A stretch of 36,806 nucleotides of DNA from Verrucomicrobiota bacterium (GTDB lineage: Bacteria; Verrucomicrobiota; Verrucomicrobiia; Verrucomicrobiales; Akkermansiaceae). Made by a program: the position numbers and the translations under genes. The DNA lies in the NCBI GenBank assembly GCA_004293285.1, contig RDYF01000030.1:1-36806 (forward strand). The letters run 5' to 3'. Each line of letters starts with the position of its first letter. Position 1 is the first letter of the stretch. The notes below the pieces were generated by a model. The model saw nothing but the letters and a program-made list of their open reading frames with translations. It did no database searches and was not told the DNA's origin. Shown here one piece after another: positions 18,334 through 26,506 of this stretch.

Positions 18334-19853
18334 GTCCCTCTTCTTCTGTTTCCGACTTAACAACACCGAACCTTGCTCCGAGTACCATGGAGCTCAATGA
18401 TTTCTCGGATCGCCTGCCGCCCATGCTCGTCAAGGAGCTGCGTCAGGGCATGCGAGCTCGCACCTTTGTGGGCGTCTTTCTGGGGCTTCAATGCTTCCTC
18501 GCCATCGTCATGCTTTTCGCCACCAGCGCCACCGCGCTCGGCGGAGCCGGACAAACGGTCTCGGAAATCATCTTTCTCTTTTTTGCCCTCGCCGTCTTGG
18601 TGGTGCAACCGTTGCGTGCGATGAATTCTCTGCACGCTGAGATCAAATCGACAACCATTGATATGATGGTGCTCACTCGTCTCACCGCCCGACGCATCGT
18701 TGCAGGCAAATGGGCTTCGATTGTTGCGCAAACTCTGCTGCTGCTTGTTTCCATCATCCCCTACCTGATCCTGCGATACTTTTTCGGTGGCATGAATTTG
18801 TTTGCCGAGTTGCTGGCATTGATCTCCATCGCCTGGCTGTCGTCTTGCCTCACTGCGGTGAATATCGGCCTCTCGGCCAATAGCTCTCTGCTGGTGCGTG
18901 GCTTTCTGCCTCTGCTCATTGCGCTGATGATGTTTTCGTTTACGATGTCGATCGGGAGCAACTTTGAGGAACTGATTCAGTTTTTCTCACTCGATGAACT
19001 GAATTCGATCGCACTGTTTTTTGGGCTTTTGGTCGGCACTTGGTACTTGGCTTGGAATTTCTTTTACCTTGGCGTGAAAGCTGTCGCTCCCGCCTCCGAA
19101 AATCACAGTTCGCTCAATCGACTGATTTGTCTGATCACGATGGCGGTGATCGTCACTCTCTTGCTCTGCTGCCATGGCGAGCTGGAAATCTTGCCTTATC
19201 TTCTCGGTGCCATTGCCTTTCCCGCAGCTTTGCTGTCTCTCACAGAACCCTACACGATGATGCCACGACTCGCTCAGCCCTTCGTCAAAAAGGGCGTGCT
19301 TGGTCGCTTCGTTGGCGTATTTTTCTATCCTTGTTGGACGGCTGGGGTGCACTTCTCAGCACTCTTGGTGTTCCTCTTGATGCTTGTCAATTCATGGCTC
19401 CATTGGTTCGATAGCACATCGAGTTTGTCGGAGGATAGTTATGTCGTGATCACGAGCTTAATCGCATCCACCCTGTTTCCGGCTTTCATTGTGGCAGCGT
19501 TTTTTAAGCGCACAAGCAATCCGCTGGGGCTCTACACTGCGATTTTGCTTGGTTCATTTTGCGTGATGTTGGCGCTGATTGCTCTCGCGGAGAGCACGGA
19601 TGCCGAGGGTGCGATGATGATCTTTTGCTGGTTGCCGCCGATTCACTTGTATATGATCAGCGACAGCAACTTCGATCAACAGACGATTGTCATTTTGAGC
19701 ACGGGGATCATGCTCACCTACCTTCTGTTGTTGCTGATACTCGCTTGGAAACGTCGAGATGCGATTCGGAGCGCCGAAACCACCGCAGAAGAAATGAATC
19801 GGTCGCTTGCGCAGAAAAATGCCGGTGTCGATGATGCAAGCTTGGCACAGTGA
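18330..19853 (+). CDS. ABC-2 type transporter permease
   Basis: 507 aa, highly hydrophobic with about twelve predicted membrane segments. After an N-terminal cytoplasmic stretch comes LPPMLVKELRQGMRARTF near 30-47, an amphipathic entry segment typical of permeases in ABC-2 export clusters, then helices from about 50 to 480. The C-terminus is charged and cytoplasmic (AWKRRDAIRSAETTAEEMN). Translation is coupled to the ATPase by the ATGA overlap. Twelve segments in one chain suggests a fused two-half permease. The substrate is unknown; no carbohydrate, lipid or drug genes are in the unit to suggest one. Confidence 0.88.
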   Translation: MSPSSSVSDLTTPNLAPSTMELNDFSDRLPPMLVKELRQGMRARTFVGVFLGLQCFLAIVMLFATSATALGGAGQTVSEIIFLFFALAVLVVQPLRAMNSLHAEIKSTTIDMMVLTRLTARRIVAGKWASIVAQTLLLLVSIIPYLILRYFFGGMNLFAELLALISIAWLSSCLTAVNIGLSANSSLLVRGFLPLLIALMMFSFTMSIGSNFEELIQFFSLDELNSIALFFGLLVGTWYLAWNFFYLGVKAVAPASENHSSLNRLICLITMAVIVTLLLCCHGELEILPYLLGAIAFPAALLSLTEPYTMMPRLAQPFVKKGVLGRFVGVFFYPCWTAGVHFSALLVFLLMLVNSWLHWFDSTSSLSEDSYVVITSLIASTLFPAFIVAAFFKRTSNPLGLYTAILLGSFCVMLALIALAESTDAEGAMMIFCWLPPIHLYMISDSNFDQQTIVILSTGIMLTYLLLLLILAWKRRDAIRSAETTAEEMNRSLAQKNAGVDDASLAQ

Positions 19854-19889
19854 TCGTTGTTCTGCCATGCTGACTCCGCTTTTTCTTTC

Positions 19890-21200
19890 ATGTCGGATTT
19901 GTCTCATCATTGTTTTTCTTGGCGCTGGTTTTTCGCGCTTCATCTCTATCGTCTCGCTTCGCCGCTGATGCTGTTGTTGGCGCTGCCGTCTTGGCTGCGC
20001 AAGATGACGCAGCGCGGCGGTTGGGGCACGCCGATGGGAGAACGCTTTGGTGTGTATCGCGATGACGCCGAATGGACGCGCTGCGGATGCACGCACATTC
20101 ACGCGGTCAGTGTCGGTGAAACTTTGATTGCGTTGAAGCTGATTCGGCAATGGCACTCGCAAGCACCAACTCCTATCGTCCTCGCTGTCAGCACCGCAAC
20201 CGCTTATCAATTGGCGCGCCCTCACGCATCGGACTTTCTCTCGATTGTCTATGCCCCGCTCGATCTCACTTGGTTTGTGCGGTCGTACTTGCGACGCTTC
20301 GAACCTGCACGCTTGGTGCTGATTGAAGCCGAAGTTTGGCCCATCCTGATGAGTGAATGCCAGCAATCGAGCATCCCTGTGACGATGGTAAATGCCCGAC
20401 TCTCTTGCCGATCGGAAAAGCGCTTGAAACGGTTTTGGCCGTGGATCGCACCCATGTATCAAGCCGTTTCACGCATCGGCGTGCAAGGTCCAGAAGATGA
20501 TCAACGCTTTCGGTCTCTTGGCATCGATCCCTCGCGCCTGACGATCACTGGGAGCATCAAGTTTGATCCCTCGGCCGCATCGCTGCCACAGCAAAGAGAA
20601 GAGTTTTCGCAAATTCTCGCGCCACTCCGCAAGGACCAACATGTCGTCCTTGCTGCTAGCACCCACGATGGCGAAGAAGCCTTGCTCGCGCAAGCTCTCG
20701 CCGCATCTCCTTATTTCTTGGTCCTTGTACCACGTCATGCAGAGCGTCGACACGATGTGCTGAAAGCTCTTCGCGCGATGGGACGAAAACCTTGGCTGCG
20801 TAGCGATGGGATTGCGCCGGAGTCGAAAAATTTCGATTGCTTGATCATCGATAGCACCGGCGAGCTACGGGATTGGACAGCTCATGCCCATGCCGTGATC
20901 ATTGGCAAAAGCTTTCTTGCTTCGGGCGGACAAAATCCAGCTGAGGCCATTGTCGCTCGCATCCCTGTGATCACTGGACCTCACATGGAGAATTTTGAAC
21001 CACTGCAAAGTCAACTCCTTGCGAGACAAGGCATTTGCCAAGTCGACACAGCCGAGGCCATTCCTGCCGTTCTTGATCATTGGTTTGCCCATGCTGCGGA
21101 ACGGGAAGCTCTCTGCGATCGGGCTTGGCAAGTCCTCGGACAACATCACAACGCCACTTCGCTCAGTATCGAACTGATTGAGCAAGATGCGGCACGCTGA
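19890..21200 (+). CDS. waaA: 3-deoxy-D-manno-octulosonic acid (Kdo) transferase
   Basis: 436 aa from the ATG at 19890; an in-frame TTG at 19857 would add 11 residues with no family match. Adds Kdo from CMP-Kdo to lipid IVA at the cytoplasmic face of the inner membrane (GT30). An N-terminal membrane anchor spans about 13-34. The MGERFG motif contains E51, the position of the catalytic Glu in WaaA. HAVSVGE, EAEVWP, NARLS, GSIKFD and the sugar-nucleotide-binding HAVIIGKSF...GGQNPAEA block are all in family order. It confirms an LPS-bearing cell. It starts 36 bases after the ABC permease and its end overlaps rsgA by 14 bases, so it may be expressed partly from the ABC unit's promoter. Confidence 0.95.
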   Translation: MSDLSHHCFSWRWFFALHLYRLASPLMLLLALPSWLRKMTQRGGWGTPMGERFGVYRDDAEWTRCGCTHIHAVSVGETLIALKLIRQWHSQAPTPIVLAVSTATAYQLARPHASDFLSIVYAPLDLTWFVRSYLRRFEPARLVLIEAEVWPILMSECQQSSIPVTMVNARLSCRSEKRLKRFWPWIAPMYQAVSRIGVQGPEDDQRFRSLGIDPSRLTITGSIKFDPSAASLPQQREEFSQILAPLRKDQHVVLAASTHDGEEALLAQALAASPYFLVLVPRHAERRHDVLKALRAMGRKPWLRSDGIAPESKNFDCLIIDSTGELRDWTAHAHAVIIGKSFLASGGQNPAEAIVARIPVITGPHMENFEPLQSQLLARQGICQVDTAEAIPAVLDHWFAHAAEREALCDRAWQVLGQHHNATSLSIELIEQDAAR

Positions 21201-22374
21201 GATCTCGCCCAACATTTTCCTCTTCCCACAAGGACTTTCTCGGCTTACCCTCTCCGCAGTGACTCTTGAAGATCTCGGATGGAATGAATTTTTTGCCTCA
21301 GCTTTTTCCCGATTGCCGGAAAAGGATTGGGTGCCTGCACGATTGATCCGCGAGAGCCCGATCAACTACGGCGCTTTTTTGGGTGATGGCGAGGAAATCG
21401 ATGTCGTGCTCTCAGGCAAAGTCTGGCACGATGCTGTATCCGATGCCGAGTTGCCCGCTGTCGGCGACTGGGTGGCGGTGAAGCTCGGCGGCGAAAATGA
21501 AGACCACGTGATCCGCGCGCGACTCCCGCGCCAATCCTGCTTTTCCCGAAAAATGCCCGGAAAAAGCACCGAAGAACAAGTCATCGGCGCGAACATCGAC
21601 ATCGTCGCCGTCGTCACGGATGCCGGCGAGGACTTTAACCCACGCCGCATGGAGCGCTATTTCACTCTGATCCAGCGCTCGGGCGCTAAGCCGGTGGTGC
21701 TGCTCAATAAGTCCGACCTCTACCCCAAGGCACAAAGCAAGGAAGCGGCCAGTGTTCTCCAAGCTCTCTGCCCCGACGCCTCGATTCACATCACCAGCGC
21801 TCTGCATAACACCGGCTTGAAAGTGTTGCTCTCGCACCTGAAACGCGGCACGACCATGTGCATTGTCGGCTCTAGCGGCGTGGGCAAATCTACCCTGGTC
21901 AATCAACTCTATGGAGAGGAATGGCAGTGGACCGATGAGGTCAATGAGGTCACAGGCAAAGGACGACACACTACCACAGCGCGGGAACTGGTGCCGCTGC
22001 CCAAGCAAGGTTTGATCATCGACAATCCGGGCATGCGCGAAATCCAGATGTGGACGAATGAGCAAACGCTGCGCGAGAGCTTTTCCGATGTGGAGCAAAT
22101 CGCCCTGCAATGCCGTTTTCATGATTGCAGGCATCAGAACGATCAAGGTTGTGCCATCCGCCAAGCAGTGCAGGAGGGATCACTCGATGCCGAGCGACTC
22201 GATAGCTATCTACGGCTCGATGAAGAAATCGAAAAACTTCGCCGCCGACAAAAGAAACGCCAGATCAACACGGAGCGACGCGCCAAGCGTGATCATCGCG
22301 TCAAAGCACGCAATCTCAATGATCGCATTCAGCTCGAAGCCGATGAAATCGGTTTGATCCGCCCCGAAGAATGA
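21187..22374 (+). CDS. rsgA: Ribosome small-subunit biogenesis GTPase
   Basis: 395 aa from the ATG at 21187 (a TTG at 21178 is also in frame). A circularly permuted GTPase that checks 30S maturation. The domain order is an OB-fold (GDWVAVKL, about 70-120), then G4 NKSD at 174-177, G1 GSSGVGKST at 228-236 and G3 DNPG at 279-282. The zinc site follows as C309-x4-C314-x-H316-x5-C322. The C-terminus is a basic helical tail rich in Arg/Lys (RRRQKKRQINTERRAKRDHR), probably binding rRNA. The fold is longer at both ends than E. coli RsgA (350 aa). It overlaps waaA. Confidence 0.95.
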   Translation: MRHAEISPNIFLFPQGLSRLTLSAVTLEDLGWNEFFASAFSRLPEKDWVPARLIRESPINYGAFLGDGEEIDVVLSGKVWHDAVSDAELPAVGDWVAVKLGGENEDHVIRARLPRQSCFSRKMPGKSTEEQVIGANIDIVAVVTDAGEDFNPRRMERYFTLIQRSGAKPVVLLNKSDLYPKAQSKEAASVLQALCPDASIHITSALHNTGLKVLLSHLKRGTTMCIVGSSGVGKSTLVNQLYGEEWQWTDEVNEVTGKGRHTTTARELVPLPKQGLIIDNPGMREIQMWTNEQTLRESFSDVEQIALQCRFHDCRHQNDQGCAIRQAVQEGSLDAERLDSYLRLDEEIEKLRRRQKKRQINTERRAKRDHRVKARNLNDRIQLEADEIGLIRPEE

Positions 22375-22436
22375 TCGAAGAACTCGTGCCCTATCTCTTT
22401 GTTCACGACACATTCCCTGCTTTCCGCTTTCCAAGA

Positions 22437-22465
22437 TTGACAAGCATCGCATTTGCCTGCATAAA
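22437..22465 (+). promoter_or_regulatory. Sigma-70-type promoter before ribH
   Basis: TTGACA (22437-22442), a 17-base spacer, then CATAAA (22460-22465). Transcription would start near 22472, about three bases before the ribH ATG, so the mRNA would be leaderless or nearly so. There is no room for an FMN riboswitch. Confidence 0.6.
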
Positions 22466-22474
22466 GTCCGTCTC

Positions 22475-22981
22475 ATGTCGTCTATCTTACCGCCACGTCC
22501 TCGACATCTCGGTGCGAAGGTTCGCATCTGCATCGTTGCGTCCAAATACAACGAGGAATTTACCGATGCCTTGGTCGAAAACGCCATCGATGAGCTCAGC
22601 GAGCTGATGCCGAATTCTCGCGTCGATCTCATTCGCGTTCCTGGCGCTTTTGAAATCCCTGTCACGGTCTCACATATCATCCAGCGCGATGCTCCCGTAT
22701 GCATTATCGCTCTCGGTCTGATCATCCGCGGCGCCACAGCCCATGCCGACCTAGTAGCGGAGTCGGTCACTTCTTCGCTGCAAGGACTGGCCGTCAATCA
22801 CCGCGTGCCCATCATTCACGAAGTGCTTCTCGTCGATGACGAAAAACAAGCCTACGCTCGCTGCATTGGCGCCGCTCTGAATCGCGGTCGTGAGGCTGCG
22901 CGCGCTGCTACTTCCATGATCGATATCTTCCAAGAACTCGACCGCTCGATCCCTCGCACCACTACTCGCTCCAATGCCTAG
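22475..22981 (+). CDS. ribH: 6,7-dimethyl-8-ribityllumazine synthase
   Basis: 168 aa. Condenses 5-amino-6-ribitylamino-uracil with dihydroxybutanone phosphate, the penultimate step of riboflavin synthesis, in an icosahedral or pentameric shell. The family blocks are IVASKYNEEFTDALVENA (about 20-37), RVPGAFEIP, ALGLIIRGATAHADLVAESV (with the catalytic His region) and a final NRGREAARAA. The usual FGVLTT stretch is changed to HEVLLVDD. No other riboflavin gene is nearby; ribH-nusB pairing is common across bacteria. The stop codon overlaps the nusB start by 8 bases. Confidence 0.93.
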   Translation: MSSILPPRPRHLGAKVRICIVASKYNEEFTDALVENAIDELSELMPNSRVDLIRVPGAFEIPVTVSHIIQRDAPVCIIALGLIIRGATAHADLVAESVTSSLQGLAVNHRVPIIHEVLLVDDEKQAYARCIGAALNRGREAARAATSMIDIFQELDRSIPRTTTRSNA

Positions 22982-23873
22982 TCGACGTCAAATCCGCGAG
23001 GCCGCCGTTCAGTTTCTTTACAGTGCCGACCTCGAAGGTGGTGCTCCCGCTGCCGATTATCGTGAAACTTTCTGGGACCTGCTTACGGTCCCAGATCGCC
23101 GCAAACTACTGCATAGCACGTTTCGCGCGCTGGAACACATCACCCAAGGTCGCACGGATCGCTTGCTCGAACTCTCGGATCGCGCACCGAATGCTCTTGC
23201 CCGTCTCAGCGCCTCTGCCGAAACTGCCGACCTCAAAAAGGAGCTGCAAGACATCTTGCGCACGGAATCCCAATGGACCATGCAATGGGACAAAATCGTG
23301 AAACTGCCGCTCCACGATGTCGATAACGATGCCGTTGTCGATCAATTGGAGTCTGCTCTCACCACGCTCTATGCCATTGATCGCGCTCTGATTGGCGCGC
23401 GACTCCGCTTTCAGCAAGCACTCGAAGATCATCCCGCACTGCGACCTTTGATCGAACCAGCCATGGCTTCGATCCGACGCCTTCAACGGATTTCTGATCG
23501 AGTGCAGATGTTGGAAAACCCGCAAAATCATCCGGATCAAACGGATCTCAAGCACATCTGTTCGAGCAAGAGCGAATTGCTCGCTTTGCGCCAAGAAACC
23601 GATCAAATGGTCGATGTCGTCTTAAAGAATAAAACGCGCATCGATCAAACCATCGCCGCTGTCGTGCAAAATTTCGCCCCAGAACGGATTGATCCAGTGG
23701 ACCGTGCCATCCTGCGTCTCACCACCTCGGAACTGCTGATGCGTCCAGAAATCGCTCCAGGCATTCTCATCAACGAAGGGATCGACCTCGCGAAGAAATT
23801 CGGTTCGAATGATTCGGGTCGATTTGTCAATGGCATCCTCGATCAGGTCGCCAAAGAGCGAGCTCAAGCGTAA
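22974..23873 (+). CDS. nusB: Transcription antitermination factor NusB with a long internal insertion
   Basis: 299 aa, about twice the usual 130-160. NusB binds boxA RNA with NusE (S10) during rRNA transcription antitermination. The N-terminal helix RRQIREAAVQFLYSADL (about 3-20) matches NusB and so does the last 95 residues (RQETDQMVDVV...IDPVDRAILRLTTSELL...LINEGIDLAKKFGSNDSGRFVNGILDQVA). Between them, about residues 24-200, is a charged, mostly helical stretch with no match I recognise, placed where normal NusB has only a short link between helices 1 and 2. It is in frame and without stop codons, so it is a true insertion rather than a fusion at an end. Translationally coupled to ribH. Confidence 0.92.
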   Translation: MPSRRQIREAAVQFLYSADLEGGAPAADYRETFWDLLTVPDRRKLLHSTFRALEHITQGRTDRLLELSDRAPNALARLSASAETADLKKELQDILRTESQWTMQWDKIVKLPLHDVDNDAVVDQLESALTTLYAIDRALIGARLRFQQALEDHPALRPLIEPAMASIRRLQRISDRVQMLENPQNHPDQTDLKHICSSKSELLALRQETDQMVDVVLKNKTRIDQTIAAVVQNFAPERIDPVDRAILRLTTSELLMRPEIAPGILINEGIDLAKKFGSNDSGRFVNGILDQVAKERAQA

Positions 23874-23900
23874 TTCGCAAAAGCTCGGTTTTTGTGAAGC

Positions 23901-23933
23901 AGGCGCATCGGATCACGATGCGCCTTGTTTTTT
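23901..23933 (+). terminator. Rho-independent terminator after nusB
   Basis: AGGCGCATCG (23901-23910) and CGATGCGCCT (23916-23925) form a perfect 10-bp stem with a GATCA loop, followed by TGTTTTTT. The T-run is on the plus strand, so it serves nusB. The dnaA gene ends just beyond it on the other strand. Confidence 0.92.
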
Positions 23934-23934
23934 G

Positions 23935-25344
23935 TTATCGTCTCAAGGTGCTTTCGAGCATGCCGACAATCTCTTTCATCGAGTGATCCTTCTGCATTTG
24001 CTCGGCCACTTTTTTGCAAGCATGAATCACCGTGCCGTGATCCCGTCCACCGAAGGCCTCGCCGATGTCCATGAGCGATGACTTGGTCAACTGCCGACTC
24101 AGATACATCGCCACTTGGCGTGGGTAGGCTACGCTGGTGGGGCGACGTCGACTGGTCATGTCGGCCAAGCGCAAATCAAAATGCTCTGCCACTGCCTTTT
24201 GAATGGCATCGATCGTCACTTGCTTCGTCGCTTCCTCTCGCAAGATGTCGCGCAAGAGATATTCAACCTTTTCCATCGGCACACGCTCTCCAGCGAGCGA
24301 AGCGTAGGTCGCTACGCGCATCAGCGCGCCTTCGAGACGTCGGACATTGCTGCGAATGTGTTCGGCCAAGTAGCGCACAATCGAGTCATCGAGCTTCACC
24401 TTCCACTCTTCCATTTTCCGCTGCAAAATCGCCGTGCGCGTTTCTTCCTGAGGAATCTGCAATTCCACCGTCAGCCCTGCTTCGAATCGCGACACCAAAC
24501 GTGGTTCCAATGTTTTGATCTCGCAAGCAGGTCGATCGCAGGTCAATACCACCTGACGTTGACCATCGATCAGCGTATTGAAGGTGTGGAAAAATTCTTC
24601 CTTCGTACGATCCTTGCCGGCAATGAATTGCACGTCGTCGATCAACATCAATTCCGCACTGCGGTAGCGCTTGCGAAATTTCTCCAAATCGCCCTTGCGC
24701 ACGGCATCGATGAATTCGTTGGTGAACTTTTCGCAAGTGAGATACACCACACGCGAGTCAGGACGATTGCGCAACCACTCTTGACCGATTGCTTGCATCA
24801 GGTGAGTTTTGCCCAGCCCCGGACCGCCGTGGATGAACAGCGGATTGTAGCCCACCGCCTTGCCTGAAGCGACCGCTTGGCAGGCTGCATGGGCAAACTG
24901 GCTGTTGTTGCCGACCACAAAACGATCGAAGTGGAACTGGGGGTTGAGGCCTGCGGCTTTGAGGCGTTTTTCCAGCGAATCAGCACTAGCGGCAGGACGC
25001 GAAGGGGCGTCATCGAGAATCAGTTCATCAATCGGTTGCGGGGCAGGCAGCACTTGCTCCTCACGCACAGTGAGTTTGATCTCCTTCAAACCAAACACTT
25101 CCTGACAAGCGGATACGAGCTCAGGCCAGTAGTTGGTCTCGATCCACACGAGGTGAATTTCATTCGGCAGGGCGATGACGACTTGATGATCATCCTCACT
25201 GAACAATTCGCTCATGCGGAACCACCGATGGTAGGCATCGGCACTGAGCTTTTGAGTGAGAAGGTCTTGGACTTGCTGCCATGGAGCTGTGGTATTTGGG
25301 TTGTGGAGGGGGGCTTGGGTGAGTGTTGACTCAGAGGATTCCAT
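23935..25344 (-). CDS. dnaA: Chromosomal replication initiator protein DnaA
   Basis: 469 aa from the ATG at 25344; the upstream in-frame start at 25470 would add 42 residues with no family match. An ATP-dependent origin-binding protein. Domain I is at about 10-90 (WQQVQDLLTQKLSADAYHRWF). A short variable domain II follows. AAA+ domain III starts about 135, with NPQFHFDRFVVGNNSQFAHAA, Walker A GGPGLGKTH at 173-181, Walker B LMLIDDVQF near 230 and sensor residues in LEPRLVSRFEAGL. Domain IV is the DNA-binding domain, with MTSRRRPTSVAYPRQVAMYL and GGRDHGTVIHACKKV near the end. It is not next to dnaN, recF or gyrB, so it cannot be assumed to mark the origin. A 267-base gene-free leader lies upstream. 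Confidence 0.97.
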   Translation of the reverse strand: MESSESTLTQAPLHNPNTTAPWQQVQDLLTQKLSADAYHRWFRMSELFSEDDHQVVIALPNEIHLVWIETNYWPELVSACQEVFGLKEIKLTVREEQVLPAPQPIDELILDDAPSRPAASADSLEKRLKAAGLNPQFHFDRFVVGNNSQFAHAACQAVASGKAVGYNPLFIHGGPGLGKTHLMQAIGQEWLRNRPDSRVVYLTCEKFTNEFIDAVRKGDLEKFRKRYRSAELMLIDDVQFIAGKDRTKEEFFHTFNTLIDGQRQVVLTCDRPACEIKTLEPRLVSRFEAGLTVELQIPQEETRTAILQRKMEEWKVKLDDSIVRYLAEHIRSNVRRLEGALMRVATYASLAGERVPMEKVEYLLRDILREEATKQVTIDAIQKAVAEHFDLRLADMTSRRRPTSVAYPRQVAMYLSRQLTKSSLMDIGEAFGGRDHGTVIHACKKVAEQMQKDHSMKEIVGMLESTLRR

Positions 25345-25542
25345 ACAGTGTTTTTTCAAAAAAAATGTTCCGACCGGCGACTCCGAAGAACGGGGCTGGC
25401 ATCGCGCGGCGAGAGGAAGAGTAGGAAAAAAACCAACCGAAAAAATCAAAAAAATTGAGCCTGCTGACATTCCTCAATCAATCCCCTCAGTGGTGCGTGT
25501 TCCACGGCTCCATTTTTTTCAAAAAGTTTCAAAGCACACGCT

Positions 25543-25556
25543 TAAGATGTCTTAAA
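25543..25556. promoter_or_regulatory. Perfect palindrome upstream of dnaA
   Basis: TTAAGA-TG-TCTTAA: 6-base arms around a 2-base centre, set in AT-rich sequence about 200 bases before the dnaA start. It is a candidate operator or part of an origin. No protein is identified. Confidence 0.4.
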
Positions 25557-25562
25557 ATTTTT

Positions 25563-25600
25563 CATCGAGCATTTTCACAAGACAACGTGAAAGCTCGATG
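25563..25600 (-). terminator. Long hairpin after the CorA-like gene
   Basis: CATCGAGC-AT-TTTCAC (25563-25578) pairs with GTGAAA-GCTCGATG (25587-25600): 14 base pairs, an AT bulge and an 8-base loop. On the minus strand it is followed by AAAAATTTT, so the U-run is imperfect. By position it could end the CorA-like transcript, or be a structured element in the dnaA leader. Confidence 0.55.
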
Positions 25601-25611
25601 CCACAAGGATT

Positions 25612-26358
25612 TCAGCGATTTTGTTCGTGCTGGCCGGTCTTGTAACCTACGGCAAAGAGGATCAGTCCACCCATGATCAAACCGCCGAAAAAGATGAACC
25701 AAAAACCGCCATTGACGAAGGCGGGAAGCTCTACATTCATGCCCATCAATCCCCCGAGTGCTACGAGCGGTAGGAAGAAGCCAGCGAGCAAGTTGAGGCG
25801 GAATCCCAGACGAGCCAATTGCTCGCTGGAACGCGCTTGCTCTTCGGCGCTCTCGGCGCGCATGAATTCGAGAGTGACGCGCGCATCGGCATGCAAGAGT
25901 TCGGCAGCGCGTTCGATTTCGTGAGCTCGGTCTTTGGCATGACGCAGCCAGCGATCTCGCGGCGAAAAGTTCACCGCATCGGCCAGCGCGTGGTAAAAAT
26001 TGCGTGTGGTCCGCGCAAGCGGTGCCGCGTGACGAATCAATGCAAAAATTTCTTTTGCTGTATCGGCCTCTTCGACAATGGCTTCCAAGCGATCAATGGC
26101 CTCGACATAGGCATCGAGCAGCAAGGTCAAGTCTTTCCCCCCTTCGTTCTCTGCACCATGCCAATGGTGACCATCGAACCAAAAGAACACAGCCTTGCGC
26201 TCGGGGACCGACGGCTCGGGCACGTCGTGCAGAATCAGCAAGAGTTGACCATCCTCTCCCCGAATGCAGCGTTGTGAACCGCTGCGCGCGCTCAATTGAT
26301 CCAGCAACGAAGAACTCAGGGTGAAATTGGGGGGCAAGTAGGAAATCTCGTGAATCAT
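25612..26358 (-). CDS. Short CorA-like divalent-cation transporter family protein
   Basis: 248 aa. Membrane protein of the CorA/ZntB superfamily (Mg2+, Co2+ or Zn2+ movement, pentameric). The signature GMN is at 206-208 in LGGLMGMNVELP, at the end of the first C-terminal membrane helix (about 189-205). A second helix is at about 217-238, and a basic or polar tail ends the chain. The long helix that precedes TM1 is visible at about 140-188. The N-terminal cytoplasmic domain is short, about 70 residues less than in classical CorA (316 aa), and the start ATG at 26358 begins a plausible protein (MIHEISYLPP). A truncated or divergent subfamily is more likely than a broken gene. Divergent from efp. 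Confidence 0.8.
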   Translation of the reverse strand: MIHEISYLPPNFTLSSSLLDQLSARSGSQRCIRGEDGQLLLILHDVPEPSVPERKAVFFWFDGHHWHGAENEGGKDLTLLLDAYVEAIDRLEAIVEEADTAKEIFALIRHAAPLARTTRNFYHALADAVNFSPRDRWLRHAKDRAHEIERAAELLHADARVTLEFMRAESAEEQARSSEQLARLGFRLNLLAGFFLPLVALGGLMGMNVELPAFVNGGFWFIFFGGLIMGGLILFAVGYKTGQHEQNR

Positions 26359-26506
26359 GTGTTGGGATTATCACAAACACAGAGGGAAGAAAAGCAGAGC
26401 TTGTGACAGGCGAATCGGGCAAGCGCGACTGCTACGCAACATTGGCAAAAAGAGCTTGCTTCTCTTCCCTCTTCCTACTATCACGCGCTCCGCAACACGC
26501 ACTCTT

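Larger units (their letters stand above)
25345..25611. other. Gene-free dnaA leader region
   Basis: 267 bases between dnaA and the CorA-like gene, both on the minus strand. It holds two T-run/A-run stretches (about 25351-25365 and 25513-25525), a TTAAGA-TG-TCTTAA palindrome (25543-25556) and a long hairpin (25563-25600). No exact TTATCCACA box is seen on either strand. The nearest is ATTTTCACA at 25571-25579, which matches TTWTNCACA at 8 of 9 positions but lies within the hairpin. No coding sequence is recognised. Confidence 0.7.

Noticed and set aside
19554..20462. 302-codon open frame on the minus strand
   Set aside because: Antisense to the ABC permease end and waaA, both of which are clear protein families. 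It is Arg/Gln/His-rich without motifs.
22375..22474. FMN riboswitch before ribH
   Set aside because: Only 100 bases separate rsgA and ribH and the promoter sits 10-38 bases before the ATG, leaving no room for the aptamer.
25345..25470. Upstream in-frame start for dnaA
   Set aside because: The extra 42 residues are hydrophobic or low-complexity and match nothing in DnaA domain I, which begins normally after the ATG at 25344.
26357..26506. Upstream extension of efp
   Set aside because: EF-P begins normally at MASTPVINLRKG (26507). The extension overlaps the start codon of the divergent CorA-like gene.
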